Source: Prochilodus magdalenae (lineage: Eukaryota > Chordata > Actinopteri > Characiformes > Prochilodontidae). From it: DNA of 64,000 bases. Location: NCBI GenBank assembly GCA_024036415.1, contig JAMWET010000673.1, positions 1 through 64,000 of the forward strand, given 5' to 3'. Every line of letters begins with the position of its first letter. Position 1 is the first letter of the stretch. Under the pieces are notes generated by a model. The model made no database searches. It worked only from the letters and a program-made list of their open reading frames with translations, and had not been told where the DNA came from. This document shows positions 36,115 to 47,364 of the stretch, piece after piece. The position numbers were made by a program, and so were the translations under genes.

Positions 36115-38053
36115 TGTTACTGGACACCGACACGCTACTTACAGCACACTAACGCATTACACTTACTGAGTTACTGTACACCGACACGCTACTTACAGCA
36201 CACTAACACATTACACTTACTGAGTTACTGTACACCGACACGCTACTTACAGCACACTAACGCATTACACTTACTGAGTTACTGTACACCGACACGCTAC
36301 TTACAGCACACTAACACATTACACTTACTGAGTTACCGCACACCGACACGCTACTTACAACACACTAACACATTACACTTACTGAGTTACTGTACACCGA
36401 CACGCTACTTACAGCACACTAACACATTACACTTACTGAGTTACCGCACACCAACACGCTACTTACAGCACACTAACACATTACACTTACTGAGTTACTG
36501 TACACCGACACGCTACTTACAACACACTAACACATTACACTTACTGAGTTACTGTACACCGACACGCTACTTACAGCACACTAACACATTACACTTACTG
36601 AGTTACCGCACACCAACACGCTACTTACAACACACTAACACATTACACTTACTGAGTTACTGTACACCGACACGCTACTTACAGCACACTAACACATTAC
36701 ACTTACTAAGTTACCGCACACCGACACGCTACTTACAGCACACTAACACATTACACTTACTGAGTTACCGTACACCGACACACTACTTACAGCACACTAA
36801 CACATTACACTTACTGAGTTACTGTACACCAACACACTACTTACAACACACTAACACATTACACTTACTGAGTTACCGTACACCGACACGCTACTTACAG
36901 CACACTAACACATTACACTTACCGAGTTACCGTACACCGACACGCTACTTACAGCACACTAACACATTACACTTACCGAGTTACCGCACACCGACACGCT
37001 ACTTACAGCACACTAACACATTACACTTACCGAGTTACCGCACACCGACACGCTACTTACAGCACACTAACGCATTACACTTACCGAGTTACCGCACACC
37101 GACACGCTACTTACAGCACACTAACGCATTACACTTACCGAGTTACCGTACACCGACACGCTACTCACAGCACACTAACGCATTACACTTACCCAGTTAC
37201 CGTACACCGACACACTACTTACAGCACACTAACACATTACACTTACCGAGTTACCGCACACCGACACGCTACTTACAGTACACTAACACATTACACTTAC
37301 TGAGTTACTGTACACCGACACGCTACTTACAGCACACTAACGCATTACACTTACCCAGTTACCGTACACCGACACGCTACTTACAGCACACTAACGCATT
37401 ACACTTACCCAGTTACCGACACGCTACTTACAGCACACTAACGCATTACACTTACCCAGTTACCGTACACCGACACGCTACTTACAGCACACTAATGCAT
37501 TACACTTACCCAGTTACCGTACACCGACACGCTACTTACAGCACACTAACGCATTACACTTACCGAGTTACCGTACACCGACACACTACTTACAGTACAC
37601 TAACACATTACACTTACTGAGTTACCGTACACCGACACGTTACTTACAGCACACTAACGCATTACACTTACTGAGTTACCGTACACCGACACACTACTTA
37701 CAGTACACTAACGCATTACACTTACTGAGTTACCGTACACCGACACGCTACTTACAGTACACTAACGCATTACACTTACTGAGTTACCGTACACCGACAC
37801 GCTACTTACAGTACACTAACGCATTACACTTACTGAGTTACCGTACACCGACACGCTACTTACAGCACACTAACGCATTACACTTACCGAGTTACCGCAC
37901 ACCGACACGCTACTTACAGCACACTAACACATTACACTTACTGAGTTACCGTACACCAACACACTACTTACAGCACACTAACACATTACACTTACTGAGT
38001 TACCGTACACCGACACGCTACTTACAGTACACTAACACATTACACTTACTGAG
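36115..38053 (-). repeat. 54-bp minisatellite array, inverted second locus, about 36 copies
   Basis: The unit is the reverse complement of the 3191-5422 unit: TTACACTTACTGAGTTACTG, TACACCGACACGCTACTTAC, AGCACACTAACGCA. More CpG-containing variants survive here (CCGACACGC, AACGCATT, TTACCGAGTTACCG) than in the first array, notably at 36890-37560. The 503-codon + strand ORF (36109-37620) is a by-product of the 54-bp period. A partial unit near 37410 breaks the frame. Confidence 0.97.
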
Positions 38054-38440
38054 CATCCTCTCTTATCCAGACAACTATGCTTTTCTGTTCAAAAAGCATA
38101 TTTCAGAGATCTATCCTAAAAGGAGGCAGAGACTCACAATAAAGACTTGAGGCTCCATTAGCTTGGGATCAGGCAGTTGTGACAGATTTTTAAATGGAAG
38201 AAATTCGGTACCACTGCTGGGAGTTGAGGTTCAGTGTAAGGACATGCCACAGAATCCACATGTACAGCTAAGCTGTTACTTATACTTGTGCAAATCTATT
38301 AAAGGACAGTATTAAACCAGAGGGACGTGTGAGAGGTGTCCCCAAGAAAATCCTCTCTGCTTGTTTCAAAAGTACATCACTAGCACTAGTGGTGTAATGG
38401 TCTGTGGGTAAATGAGTGGCATACACTAAGTGCTGTATCA
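38054..38440. other. No gene recognised
   Basis: Flank between the minisatellite and a TAG-rich tract. Nothing identified. Confidence 0.4.
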
Positions 38441-38705
38441 ATGATACAGTAGTAGTAGTAACAATACTGTAGTAACAGTAGTAGTATCACAAAGTATAAT
38501 AGTATGCTGTTTAAGTTATTGTACTGTATAACTATTATTAATAACTATTAATACAGTAGTAGCAGTTAAAGTATAGTAGTATAATATAGTATAAGAGTAT
38601 AGTATACTGCATGGGAAACAGCATGGTTGTAGTAGTAGGAGTAGTATAATATTGTATAATCGTATAACATACTGTATAAGTAATAGAATAGCAGTAGCAG
38701 TATAG
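38441..38705 (+). repeat. Degenerate (GTA/TAG)n-rich tract
   Basis: Frequent AGTAGTAGTA, AGTATAGTA and GTATAATA strings. The solo LTR at 38706 inserted within it, and the tract resumes at 39081. Confidence 0.75.
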
Positions 38706-39080
38706 TGTTACATCTCTGTCTGTCTATCTGTCTGCCTGTCCCTGTTTGTGTCTCACAACGCCCCCTCTGGTTACTTTGTCTTAGCACAGCTCTTCCTGCT
38801 TCCCCTAGCTCCGCCCACTCCCACACCTGAGACCTATCTGTTACCCATTAGGCCGTGTATTTAGACCCCTTTGTTTGGCCTGTCTGTTTGTGAAGTCTCT
38901 GTGTTTTTCACGCTGTGTTAGTTTGGTCTGTTGTATGTTTATGATTTCTAAGCTGTCGCCCCGGTGTTGGTTCTAAACCTGTTTTGCTTCCGTTATCCGT
39001 TTGTTTAAGTTATGGATATGTCTTTACTCATACCTTCCTGTGTGTTGACCCCGGTTACCCACCTCAACCCAACCGTTACA
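38706..39080 (+). mobile_element. Solo LTR, 375 bp, with 5-bp target duplication
   Basis: It starts TGTTACATCTCTG and ends AACCGTTACA, so it has TG...CA termini with a short inverted end. TATAG is present directly on both sides (38701-38705 and 39081-39085). Inside are GCTCCGCCCACTCCC and a TATA-like TATTTAGA, as expected of a U3 region read on +. There is no internal retroviral coding region. Recombination between two LTRs would leave exactly this. Confidence 0.75.
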
Positions 39081-39241
39081 TATAGTAGTATTGGAAAATG
39101 ACTATTCGAGTTACTTTTGTACATCTACACTCACAACCTTTTATTATTAATACATTATTAATATTGTTGAATTAACATACTGGATAAATGATAGTTTAGT
39201 AAATGATAATACAATAGTCCTATATAACTATTATTATAGTA

Positions 39242-40575
39242 CAAACCGGATTCCAAAAAAGTTGGGACACTAAACAAATTGTGAATAAAAACTGAATGCA
39301 ATGATGTGGAGGTGCCAACATCTAATATTTTATTCAGAATAGAACACAAATCACAGATCAAAAGTTTAAACTGAGAGAATGTATCATTTTAAGGGAAAAA
39401 TATGTTGTTTCAAAATTTCATGGCGTCAACAAATCCCTAAAAAGTTGGGACAAGGCCATTTTTACCACTGTGTGGCATCCCCCCTTCTTCTTACAACACT
39501 CAGCAGACGTGTGGGGACAGAGGAGACCAGTTTCTCAAGTTTAGAAATAGGAATGCTCTCCCATTCATGGCCTCTAACTGTTCAGTCGTCTTGGGCCTTC
39601 TTTGTCGCACCTTCCTCTTTATGATGCGCCAAATGTTCTCTATAGGTGAAAGATCTGGACTGCAGGCTGGCCATTTCAGTACCTGGGTCCTTCTCCTACG
39701 TAGCCATGATGCTGTGATTGCTGCAGAATGTGGTCTGGCATTATCTTGTTAAAAAAATGCAGGGTCTTCCCTGAAAGAGATGACGTCTAGATGGGAGCAT
39801 ATGTTGTTCTAAAACCTGAACATAGTTCTCTGCATTAATGGTGCCTTTCCAGACATGCAAGCTGCCCATGCCACAAGCACTCATGCAACCCCATACCATC
39901 AGTGATGCAGGCTTCTGAACGGAGCGTTGATAACAACTTGGGTTATCCTTGTCCTCTCTGGTCCGGATGACATGGCGTCCCAGTGTTCCATAAAGAACTT
40001 CTCATCTGACCACAGGACAGTCTTCCATTTCGCCACACTCCATTTTAAAAGACCCCTGGCCCAGTGCAAACGTCTGAGCTTGTGGAGCTTGCTTAGAAAT
40101 GGCTTCCTTTTTGCACTGTAGAGTTTCAGCTGGCAGCGGCAGATGGCACGGTGGATTGTGTTCACTGACAATGCTTTTTGGAAGTATTCCTGAGCCCATT
40201 CTGTTATTTCCTTGACAGTGGCATTCCTGTTTGAGGTGCAGTGGCGTTTAAGGGCCCGGAGATCACGAGCATCCAGTAGAGTTTTACGGCCTTGACCCTT
40301 ACGCACAGCGATTGTTCCAGATTCTCTGAATCTTTTGATGATGTTATGCACGGTTGATGATGATAACTTAAAAGTCTTTGCTATTTTACGCTGGGTAACA
40401 CCATTCTGGTATTGCTGCACTATCTTTCTGCGCAACAATGGTGGAATTGGTGATCCTCTTACCAACTTGGCTTCAGAGAGACACTGACACTCTGAGAAGC
40501 TCTTTTTATACCCAATCATGTTGTCAATTGACCTAATTAGTGTTAATTGGTCTTCCAGCTGTTCGTTATATGCTC
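39242..40575 (-). mobile_element. Tc1-like transposon, 3'-truncated on the right
   Basis: The left end CAAACCGGATTCCAAAAAAG (then TTGGGACAC) follows a TA and is a characteristic fish Tc1-like terminal sequence. An internal copy of 'AAAAAGTTGGGACA' at 39439 suits the repeat-rich ends of this group. The right inverted end is missing: the sequence loses similarity near 40575. The element contains one transposase gene on the minus strand. Confidence 0.8.
39460..40519 (-). pseudogene. Tc1-like transposase, frameshifted
   Basis: The ORF at 39899-40519 encodes the N-terminal two-thirds. 'LLRRKIVQQYQNGVTQRKIA' and 'SSTVHNIIKRFRESGTI' form the helix-turn-helix DNA-binding region, and 'KTVLWSDEKFFMEHWD' holds the first catalytic Asp. 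Near 39933 a single extra T in 'AAGTTGTTATCAACG' shifts the frame. The neighbouring frame then continues with QRSVQKPASLMVWGCMSACG and MGSLHVWKGT, typical of the middle of the family. The protein as it stands ends in an unrelated tail, so the gene is broken. The DDE nuclease would have cut and joined the element ends. Confidence 0.8.
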
Positions 40576-41365
40576 AATTTAGTAGCAATGTAGTGATAAT
40601 ATACTTGAGTAAACAAAAGCATTAATAAAGAAAATGACTCTAGCAGGGTCACTCTAAAAGGAGTAACTGAGTAACTGAGTACGTATTTCTTCATGCCCAA
40701 TCTTTAAATACTGTCTATCTTTACTACTATCTTTGGACCCTGTACAACATGATATCGCATGCGGGAGAAAGAGTTTCACCAGTTCTGCTGGTGCACATGT
40801 ACAGAGAGCAGAATCTGTGTTCTGTAATGAGCTGACAGAACAACAAGTCCCTGATGATGTAGTATCAGCTGTAAAGTCAGGTTCAGGGTCAAATCTATCT
40901 TTGCTAATGCATTTTCATGTGAGCTCCACTTCAGATACAGCAACTTCAAAGTTTACTCGACAGTCAATCGAATAATGTTCTGAATGTTACAGCGAAACGC
41001 TTTCTGAATTGTGGGGAGGGACTCTCTGCGATGTTTTGGCTCGTGTGTCTTGGATGAGGCAATATCTGTTTTGTCTGTGTAAAGTGTGCGTGACAAAAGA
41101 TTTGCACATACATCAGTGCATCTATGCTCCCACCCGCAGTCTGGCCAGATTACTGTTCAGCCCAATCAGTCCTGAAAATACAGAAAGTGAAAAACAAATC
41201 AGAGTGTGAGAGAGTTATTATGTAGGGTTTGTGGGGACCTGTATTCGGCTAGACTTCCCATATCTCCGCTTCACACAGCCTGTAGCTTCATAACTGTGAA
41301 GAATTGTGCATGAGGAATTCAGTCTGGGCAGACTCCTGCGTTAACTGAAGGATCCATAGCTGGAA
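40576..41365. other. No gene recognised
   Basis: Short ORFs at 40733-40975 and 41009-41209 show no domain. Confidence 0.4.
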
Positions 41366-41611
41366 GACCCTAGTAATAACGCATACACAATAGATCTTAG
41401 GTTTAGCAAAAGCAAAAGTTGAGGCTGCGGAAAACTGAGATTTCGATAAATGTTTTGGGAGGTGTAATTTAAAGCTCGTTATAGTGCTGTTTTATATTTA
41501 GTGGGTTTGAAATCGAATGAAGATGACTAATAGAGCAACACTACGTAACACACACTTGTTCCAAGCTTCCATTATGTGATGTATTCATCTCAAACTTTGT
41601 TTCTGGACCGA

Positions 41612-42114
41612 TACGTGTAGAGTTAAAGGTCAGATGAGCTTTATTAAACAGTCCAGTAGTTGAACACAGCACCAAAACACGGCCAAACATGAGGGGAGGA
41701 AGCGAGATTAGAGCCGAGGGACAGGCTGAGGTCTGAACCAGGGTAGGCAGTCAGTGTGGCAACAAGAGTGGAAGGGGAAGACAAGGAGAATGGTCAGATG
41801 AGCGGAAGGAGGTCAAAAGCCAAAGAGTGCCGAACGATAAGCCACCAGTGATAAGGAAGAGATCGGTAGTCAAGAAATGAAAGGAGTCAGGACCAGAGTC
41901 GAAATAAACACAAGAGGAAGTGCTCCGAATCGCAAACTGGGTTCGGCAAAACTTCGCAATGAGTGTGTGGGGCTTCTAAACTGGGTGATTGAAGACCTAG
42001 AGCGGGAATGATTGTTAGACCAGGGACATGTGGGTGTGATGTCATCAGGGGGATGCAGTCTGGGAAGTTGAGTTCGGGAGAGCGGTGGAGCCAGGGAAAC
42101 CGGGAAGCGTGACA
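41612..42114 (-). mobile_element. LTR nested in an M1 MITE, 5'-edge deleted
   Basis: It ends at GAAGCGTGACA, directly against the MITE sequence GTATCTCC. The paralogue at 53932-54332 has both edges. 'TTTATTAAACAG' on + is CTGTTTAATAAA on -, a poly(A) signal that suggests minus orientation. Confidence 0.6.
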
Positions 42115-42300
42115 GTATCTCCAAAGTAGCAACTTTACAGTAGAGGCCAAAATCCAATTTAACTGTAATATAAGTCAATGGACCTAGACTTTTATTATTT
42201 TACACACAGTGTAAACAGCAGCTCATGTGATCAAAGAATACATAAAGTAAAAATCGACAAAAATATAGAGACAGGTGTTGTATTGTACAGTGACAATATG
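42115..42300 (+). mobile_element. M1 MITE, right part, interrupted by an LTR
   Basis: Body and right end of the 244-bp family ('GCAGCTCATGTGATCAAAGA', 'GTACAGTGACAATA'). The left part is lost in this copy. Confidence 0.7.
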
Positions 42301-42401
42301 TACTGAAATGTAATATAGATTTTACTAGAACATTAGAAACTGGACAGATTTCCTAATAAAACTTTTCCCAAACTCCTAAAACTCATATAGAATAAAACTC
42401 T

Positions 42402-42557
42402 GCCATCCAAGCGAGCAGTTTTCCACCTTACCGTTAGAGTTCTCTTGCATGTGAAATGAGGTGCCCATGGTTTGTCTTGACCCCCGACAGGCATGCTGAA
42501 GTATGCTTTGTAGGCCTTAGGCATCCTAGCAGATGTTTTCGTAGAGTACTGTTCCAC
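42402..42557 (-). pseudogene. Decayed ORF with a 'GGQDKPWAPH-TCK' motif
   Basis: The frame reads AYFSMPVGGQDKPWAPHFTC followed by KRTLTVRWK. The block resembles a conserved 'YF-x-x-P-x-G-x-QDK-x-WAPH-x-x-C' segment in a repeat-borne gene family of fish and invertebrates. A paralogous, equally broken copy lies at 54600-54760 (YFSMPVRGQVKPWAPRFTCK). Both have stops around the motif. Function of the family unknown to me. Confidence 0.35.
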
Positions 42558-42730
42558 TCTGGTCTTGATAAATCAGTTCATAGATGGAGCAGGATGAGTC
42601 TGCCGGAAGCTGCAGCCTCTTGATGTCTCTAAACTACCTGTAGCTCTGTATCCACTATCCACTCACTCAGCTGGAGCATCAACTCAAGCGACTGTTTAAC
42701 ACACCTGTATTTACACTGCTATGTAGAGTA

Positions 42731-42835
42731 CTGGACGGTCCAGGATGGTTTTAGAAAGTTCCAAACAGTTCTCCAAAGTTTGAGAAAGTTCCAGACAGTT
42801 CTATAAGGTTCTGGAGAGTTCTCACAGCTCTAGAT
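42731..42835 (+). repeat. 10-bp tandem repeat (AAAGTTCTAG-like), copy 1
   Basis: Units of 10 bp such as AGAAAGTTCC, AAACAGTTCT, CCAAAGTTTG. More degraded than the paralogue at 54931-55030. Confidence 0.75.
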
Positions 42836-43275
42836 GTGACTTGAAGTCTACATGGCACAGAATGTATCGCAGATGTTCTGGAGAATATGGACCTCTATAC
42901 CATCATTCTGTACATCTGAGGGTTAGGGGTTAAGGTTAGGCCTAAGGAATTAAGAATATACCCTTAGTCCCCAGGAATAAGAATCGTTTGTAGTGTAGTG
43001 TCATGTGTCCTTGTGTGCATGATCATTCTCAGTTCTTCACTAAACTTGACGTCTCTGAAGTGTTTTTGGAGCAGCTTTGTTTGGATTGAGAACCGAATCT
43101 TATAAACATAACCAGGCTTTCTTCTAATTGAGTCATCATGGGTGAATACCAAGGGGTATTGTGACACTGCGATGGTTGGGCCTTCAAGTTTAAAACAGAA
43201 GCTGCCCAGAACTTCAACCCAAGATCTCTCTCCCCTCCTCCAGTCTATTCACACACTACAACCAGCTATCCTCAC

Positions 43276-43771
43276 ATCCACACACAGTTCCTGCAGATGG
43301 TGCGGTAGGGGTGAAGGTAGAGTGACACCAGGTCTTCTGGAAGTGTGACAACAAACTGTTGATCTTGGTGCTGACCACGGTGCCTCCACACACGGATTCG
43401 TTGGGCGTCTCCACCAAGACTAAAGCGGGACTCGTCACTGAAGATGACCCGTTGCCATTCTGAGTTACTCCATGACAGTCTGGTATGACACCACTGCAGT
43501 CTTTGGTGATGGTGACGTGGTGTTAAGGATAGCCATTGTAACGGTCTGTTTACATGTAGTCCTGCGTGGTGCAGCCGTCTGCTGTCACTAACAGGATGAC
43601 TCATGGACGCATCACTGCCGGGTGAATGTTTACAGTCGTGGCTGTTGAGTCAGTCAGGTACAGAGATAAGGCCCACCCTTGTTTATGTCACATGTGCAGC
43701 CGAGCATGAAACGTGAATCATTAGCATGTCTCAACCTGTCGGTTGATTCCTTCTGGGTGCAGCTATATGTG
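43276..43771 (-). mobile_element. Deleted Tc1-like transposon (T1), 5' two-thirds
   Basis: The right edge TTCCTTCTGGGTGCAGCTAT is the inverted form of the family end. The minus strand encodes FSDESRFSLGGDAQRIRVWR, HRGQHQDQQFVVTLPEDLVS and the shared deletion junction, then stops at 'GCAGGAACTGTGTG'. The C-terminal segment and 3' end are missing. It lies 70 bp upstream of the gene A main exon. Confidence 0.75.
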
Positions 43772-43837
43772 CATTTATTGCTCTGACAATGAGTGTGTAG
43801 TATATGATTCCCGACTACTGCCATCTGTCTTCTTCAG

Positions 43838-46800
43838 CAGAAACCGATCATGTGAAGATAGTGCTCCTGGGAGGACGGTGGGCAGGGAAGAGCTCCTCAG
43901 GAAACACCATTCTGAACAAGGAGGTGTTTGGCAAAGGGGCTCAAACAGAAGCATGTGTCATGGAAACCAACAAAATCGCCGGGACTCAAGTCATCGTGGT
44001 GGACACGCCAAGCTGGAACTGGGTTCCTGCAGAGGACTCATCTGATGAACTCAAGCAGGAACTCAAGAGAAGTGTTGGGATGCTTGGAACAGGACCCCAC
44101 GCATTCCTACTGGTTTATCCTTTAGGTGCCCCGTTTGTGAAAAGACACAAGACAGCTGTGCAAGAGCACCTAGAGCTTCTGGGTCCAGATGTTTGGGACC
44201 GCACCATGGTCTTGTTTTCCAGAGGAGACTGGCTGGGGGAGAAGACTATTGAAGAGCATGTGGCGGGAGTTAAGGAGGAGCTCCGGTGGTTGGTGGAACA
44301 GTGTAAGGAGAGATATCATGTTCTCAACAATAAAGTCAGGAGTAATGAGATGCAAGTCATTGAGCTTCTGGAGAAGATAAGAAGGATGATACAAAAGAAG
44401 AGGAAGTGGAGCAAGACCGAACCGCCTGAAAGTAAGTAGATGGTATACTAAGAATGCCTTTGGTGGTGCTGATGTTTGACAAGATAGGCTGGCACAGGTC
44501 TGGAGTGGATGTGGAACGTTACTATTAATTTATTTCTACTGGGAGGGGGGATTGGCTCACCATGGGTGTTACAACCTGGTCTAGGGTCAGGCTGTAACAG
44601 GGAATGAGAGTGGGTTCTCTTCCCAGACCTCTGCCTGAACAAAGACCGGACACCACTGAAAACCAGAAAATGGCAGATTCATTTTAATCAAAGTTAAATT
44701 ATTATTATTTTCTAAATGTTCAATGGGAATTTGGGATATTCGCTTCAGGGACAAAACAACTAATAGTCACCAAATCAAAATCTAACTTAACTTGAAAACA
44801 CAGAGAAACAAATGCACCGAAATAACCCTAACTCCCTGTTTAGACAGGAGAAAAGTTGGCACCCCTGCCCTATGACCCACAGAGCTTTACTAACCAAGCT
44901 GTGGTGGAGCGTGCCAGGCTGGTCTGGAGAAGAGTTTCACCAGGTGATGTCCGCAGGAGAACCCTGAATTCACGAAACCGTCTCCCCAAGATGGCCTCCT
45001 GATGACCCTTTGTACTAGAGGGTGCCACCAAGTGGTCAGTCATAGACCTGCACAAAATTGCAACAAAGGAGAAACACCCAGAATGGCCACCAACAGACAC
45101 TGAGAAAGGCTGTTACAGCCGAGGGTCGTAACGATGGGTCAGCGGTGTGGTTTGTGCTTTAGTCTTTACAAGGCTTCACATGTATCTCAAAGGATGTGAA
45201 TCTATTAATAACCACATTGATAATACAATGGATACAACTAAATAATTACTACTAATAAAATAAATAATAAAGATATATTTTTATATATATTATCTTATGG
45301 AATTGTAAATTGTATGGAATTATAAACATATTCATATGTATATGATATGTCCCAGTACGGACTCAAGAGTGCATGTGCATAGCTATTAGCTGCTTTCAGC
45401 TGAATGCTAATCATTTCTACTCTCACAAACATTAACCGTTGTTATATTGAGGCTGGAAAAACTAAAGACAAACAACAATGCCAGGATAAAAAGATCACTG
45501 TATATAAAAGAGAAGAAAGACGTATGGTAGATATTTCCAGCATAGATTCACATTCAGGACAGAATCACAAGGAGAGACACATTTCCAGCATATCATGTAA
45601 TACTTATCAGTTTTAGAAATCTCTTTAGTTGTGACTGATTGCTGTGTCTGTATATTTTGTCGCTGTCCAAAAAAAATTATGCATTTCCATTTTGGCTGAT
45701 TTTTTACTTTTATGCCTCATTTGATCACATGAGCTACTATTTACACTGTGTGGAAATTTCATGAGGAATGGACCAACAGAAATGGCCCAAAACTGCTTGG
45801 AAAAACGGCTGGTTCCATTGACTTCCATTCAAATTCTTTTTTTGGCTTCTGCTGTAAAATTGCCATTTTGGAGATACCAGTTTTTCTTTGGACACCGATG
45901 ATGTACGTCTGCATGATGTATGTATGTATGTATGTATATATATATATATATATACATATATATGTGTGTTTTTTTATTCAAGCTTTGCTGGACAAAAGCA
46001 AATGTTTTTTATTGGGAGATATGGATACATAAAGCTGCCATAACATGATACATTTTTTTTTATTATTTTGGTGCAATAAAGACTCCAGTAAAATTGCCAT
46101 TCTGATAAACAGCTTATGTAGAAATATAACAATTTCCAAGTAAAAAGGTACTGAGTTCCCTACATAACCAGAGTGGAACTGCCTAGTGCATCCACCATCT
46201 GCACTGGAACTGAAGCTTTCCGGTTCTGCTCTACTGTTTTTGATATGGCCTTAGTCTAAATATAAGCAGTGTACATACTTTCACCATTGGGCACAGGTAG
46301 GAGTAAATGATGTTAATGACTAAAATGTGACCGAGTAGAGCCATTGTGCAAATATCCTTGAGTAGTAGTACATGGGACTGAATAAATTAGTTACCACCCA
46401 CCTGAGCCTCAAAAACACCCCACCCAGTTAGGACTGTTCATGAGTTTTGTTTTCAGTGTTTCTGCTCAGTGTTTCTAAAGTTTAAGTTTAGATGGTAGAT
46501 TTACTGGCAGCCTGTTGTAACTTCTGTTTCTTAACTGTCGCGCAACAGAAGACCACAGTATGGTTCCTTTGTACTACATACAGAAACCGTGTCCTTCAAA
46601 TCTGTGGCTTTGATTTTGACCCAACCTCAACTATAATGAATTTGGACGTTCTTTTATGCTAACTGCACACCTGGCTACCTCAACACACTTAAAAGGACAC
46701 TCACACTAAGCTGCACTTTGCTCTACTGCATATCGTCGCTGTCCAAAGAAAAACAGGTATCTCCAAAATGCCAACTTTACAGGAGAGGCCAAAAACCTCA

Positions 46801-47364
46801 TTTAATTAGTCAATGGAACCAAATGTCTTTCCAAGCAGTTTTAGGCCATTTCTGTTGGTCCATTTTTCATGAAATTCCACATAATGTCAACAGCCGCTCA
46901 TGTGATGAAATGAGGCATTAAAGTAAAAATCAACAAAAATAGAGATACATGTTTTTGTTTGCACAGTGACGATATGCTAACTACTTGCACCTCAGTTCTC
47001 CTTAGTACTCTAGCATACTGACGTACTGACATTTTTGCACCTTTTGCATGTGTCTTACTGTTTGAGGGCAGTTTTCTGTTGGAGGTTAGGGAACCAGTCT
47101 TGTTGTCTACAACGATTTGCTTCGCTAAATTAATTATGCATATATTGTAACGTGTCTTTTCTCTCTGTTCTCACTACTTATCTATTCTTGTTAATCACTG
47201 AACTGGAGGCGGAGCCTGACAGCGTTTTGTTATGCTATTTAACCCTATATTGGTATAATGACAGTTGTCATTTTGAATTGAATTGAATTGAATTGTTTCT
47301 TTATGTTTCAGTCACTGGAGAAATGTCTGCTGCTTTTGAACATGGAGAACCATCAACAAAATGA
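43838..47364 (+). CDS. GIMAP/AIG1-type GTPase, gene A (main and last exons)
   Basis: The main exon (43838-44431) encodes a complete AIG1-type GTP-binding domain. On the 220-residue model, G1 is GGRWAGKSSSGN (17-28), G3 is VVDTPSW (59-65), the conserved box GPHAFLLVYPLG is at 91-102, the G4 region FSRGDWLG is at 132-139 and G5 is RYHVLNN (164-170). The donor GTAAGT follows at 44432. Exon 3 (47312-47364, after TATGTTTCAG) adds ITGEMSAAFEHGEPSTK and a stop. AATAAA is at 47571. GIMAPs are immune-associated GTPases that assemble on intracellular membranes and affect lymphocyte survival. No transmembrane segment is visible here. The acceptor is a CAGCAG tandem. Exon 1 is uncertain (candidate at 35956). 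Without it, the in-frame start is unclear. The 2.9 kb intron 2 holds a solo LTR and two MITEs. The DxxG glycine of G3 is Ser. Confidence 0.8.
44567..45133. mobile_element. Solo LTR, 567 bp, in intron 2 of gene A
   Basis: It begins TGTTACAACCTGGTC and ends GAGGGTCGTAACG, an inverted terminal match with one end-base change. ATGGG is repeated directly at both edges (44562-44566 and 45134-45138). The related sequence after pseudogene E (61268-61300) reads GGGTCACCAGACTGATGGGT and continues TGGTTTGTGCTT without the insert, so it shows the unoccupied site. No coding region. Confidence 0.7.
45653..45904 (-). mobile_element. M1 MITE in intron 2 of gene A, reverse copy
   Basis: 'TTTTGTCGCTGTCCAAAAAA' at the left and 'TTTTTCTTTGGACACCGATG' at the right are the inverted ends. 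The body is complete but diverged. Confidence 0.75.
45915..45966 (+). repeat. (GTAT)n-(TA)n microsatellite
   Basis: Five GTAT units followed by TATA and CATATATATG. Confidence 0.9.
46731..46974 (+). mobile_element. M1 MITE in intron 2 of gene A, complete copy
   Basis: Ends TATCGTCGCTGTCCAAAGAA and TTTGTTTGCACAGTGACGATA (last 20 shown in part) are inverted repeats. Length 244 bp, as at 7217-7460. It lies 338 bp before the last exon. Confidence 0.8.

Larger units (their letters stand above)
41366..43262 (+). repeat. Segmental duplication, copy 1 (partner 53606-55562)
   Basis: Collinear similarity runs from 'TAATAACGCATACACAATAG' to 'CAGTCTATTCACACACTACA' + 'ACCAGATATC/ACCAGCTATC', passing an LTR, an M1 MITE, a decayed ORF and a 10-bp repeat. 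Copy 1 lacks the MITE left end and the first bases of the LTR because of a deletion near 41612. Copy 2 lacks about 110 bp inside the LTR. Confidence 0.85.

Noticed and set aside
36109..37620. 503-codon ORF of the same repeat (plus strand)
   Set aside because: Same reason. The frame breaks at a partial unit near 37410 and the array continues regardless.
43743..44045. Alternative 100-aa ORF and other-frame ORFs over the GIMAP exon 2 copies (such as 51757-51942 minus)
   Set aside because: Shadows of the AIG1 domain frame. They recur only because the DNA is duplicated.
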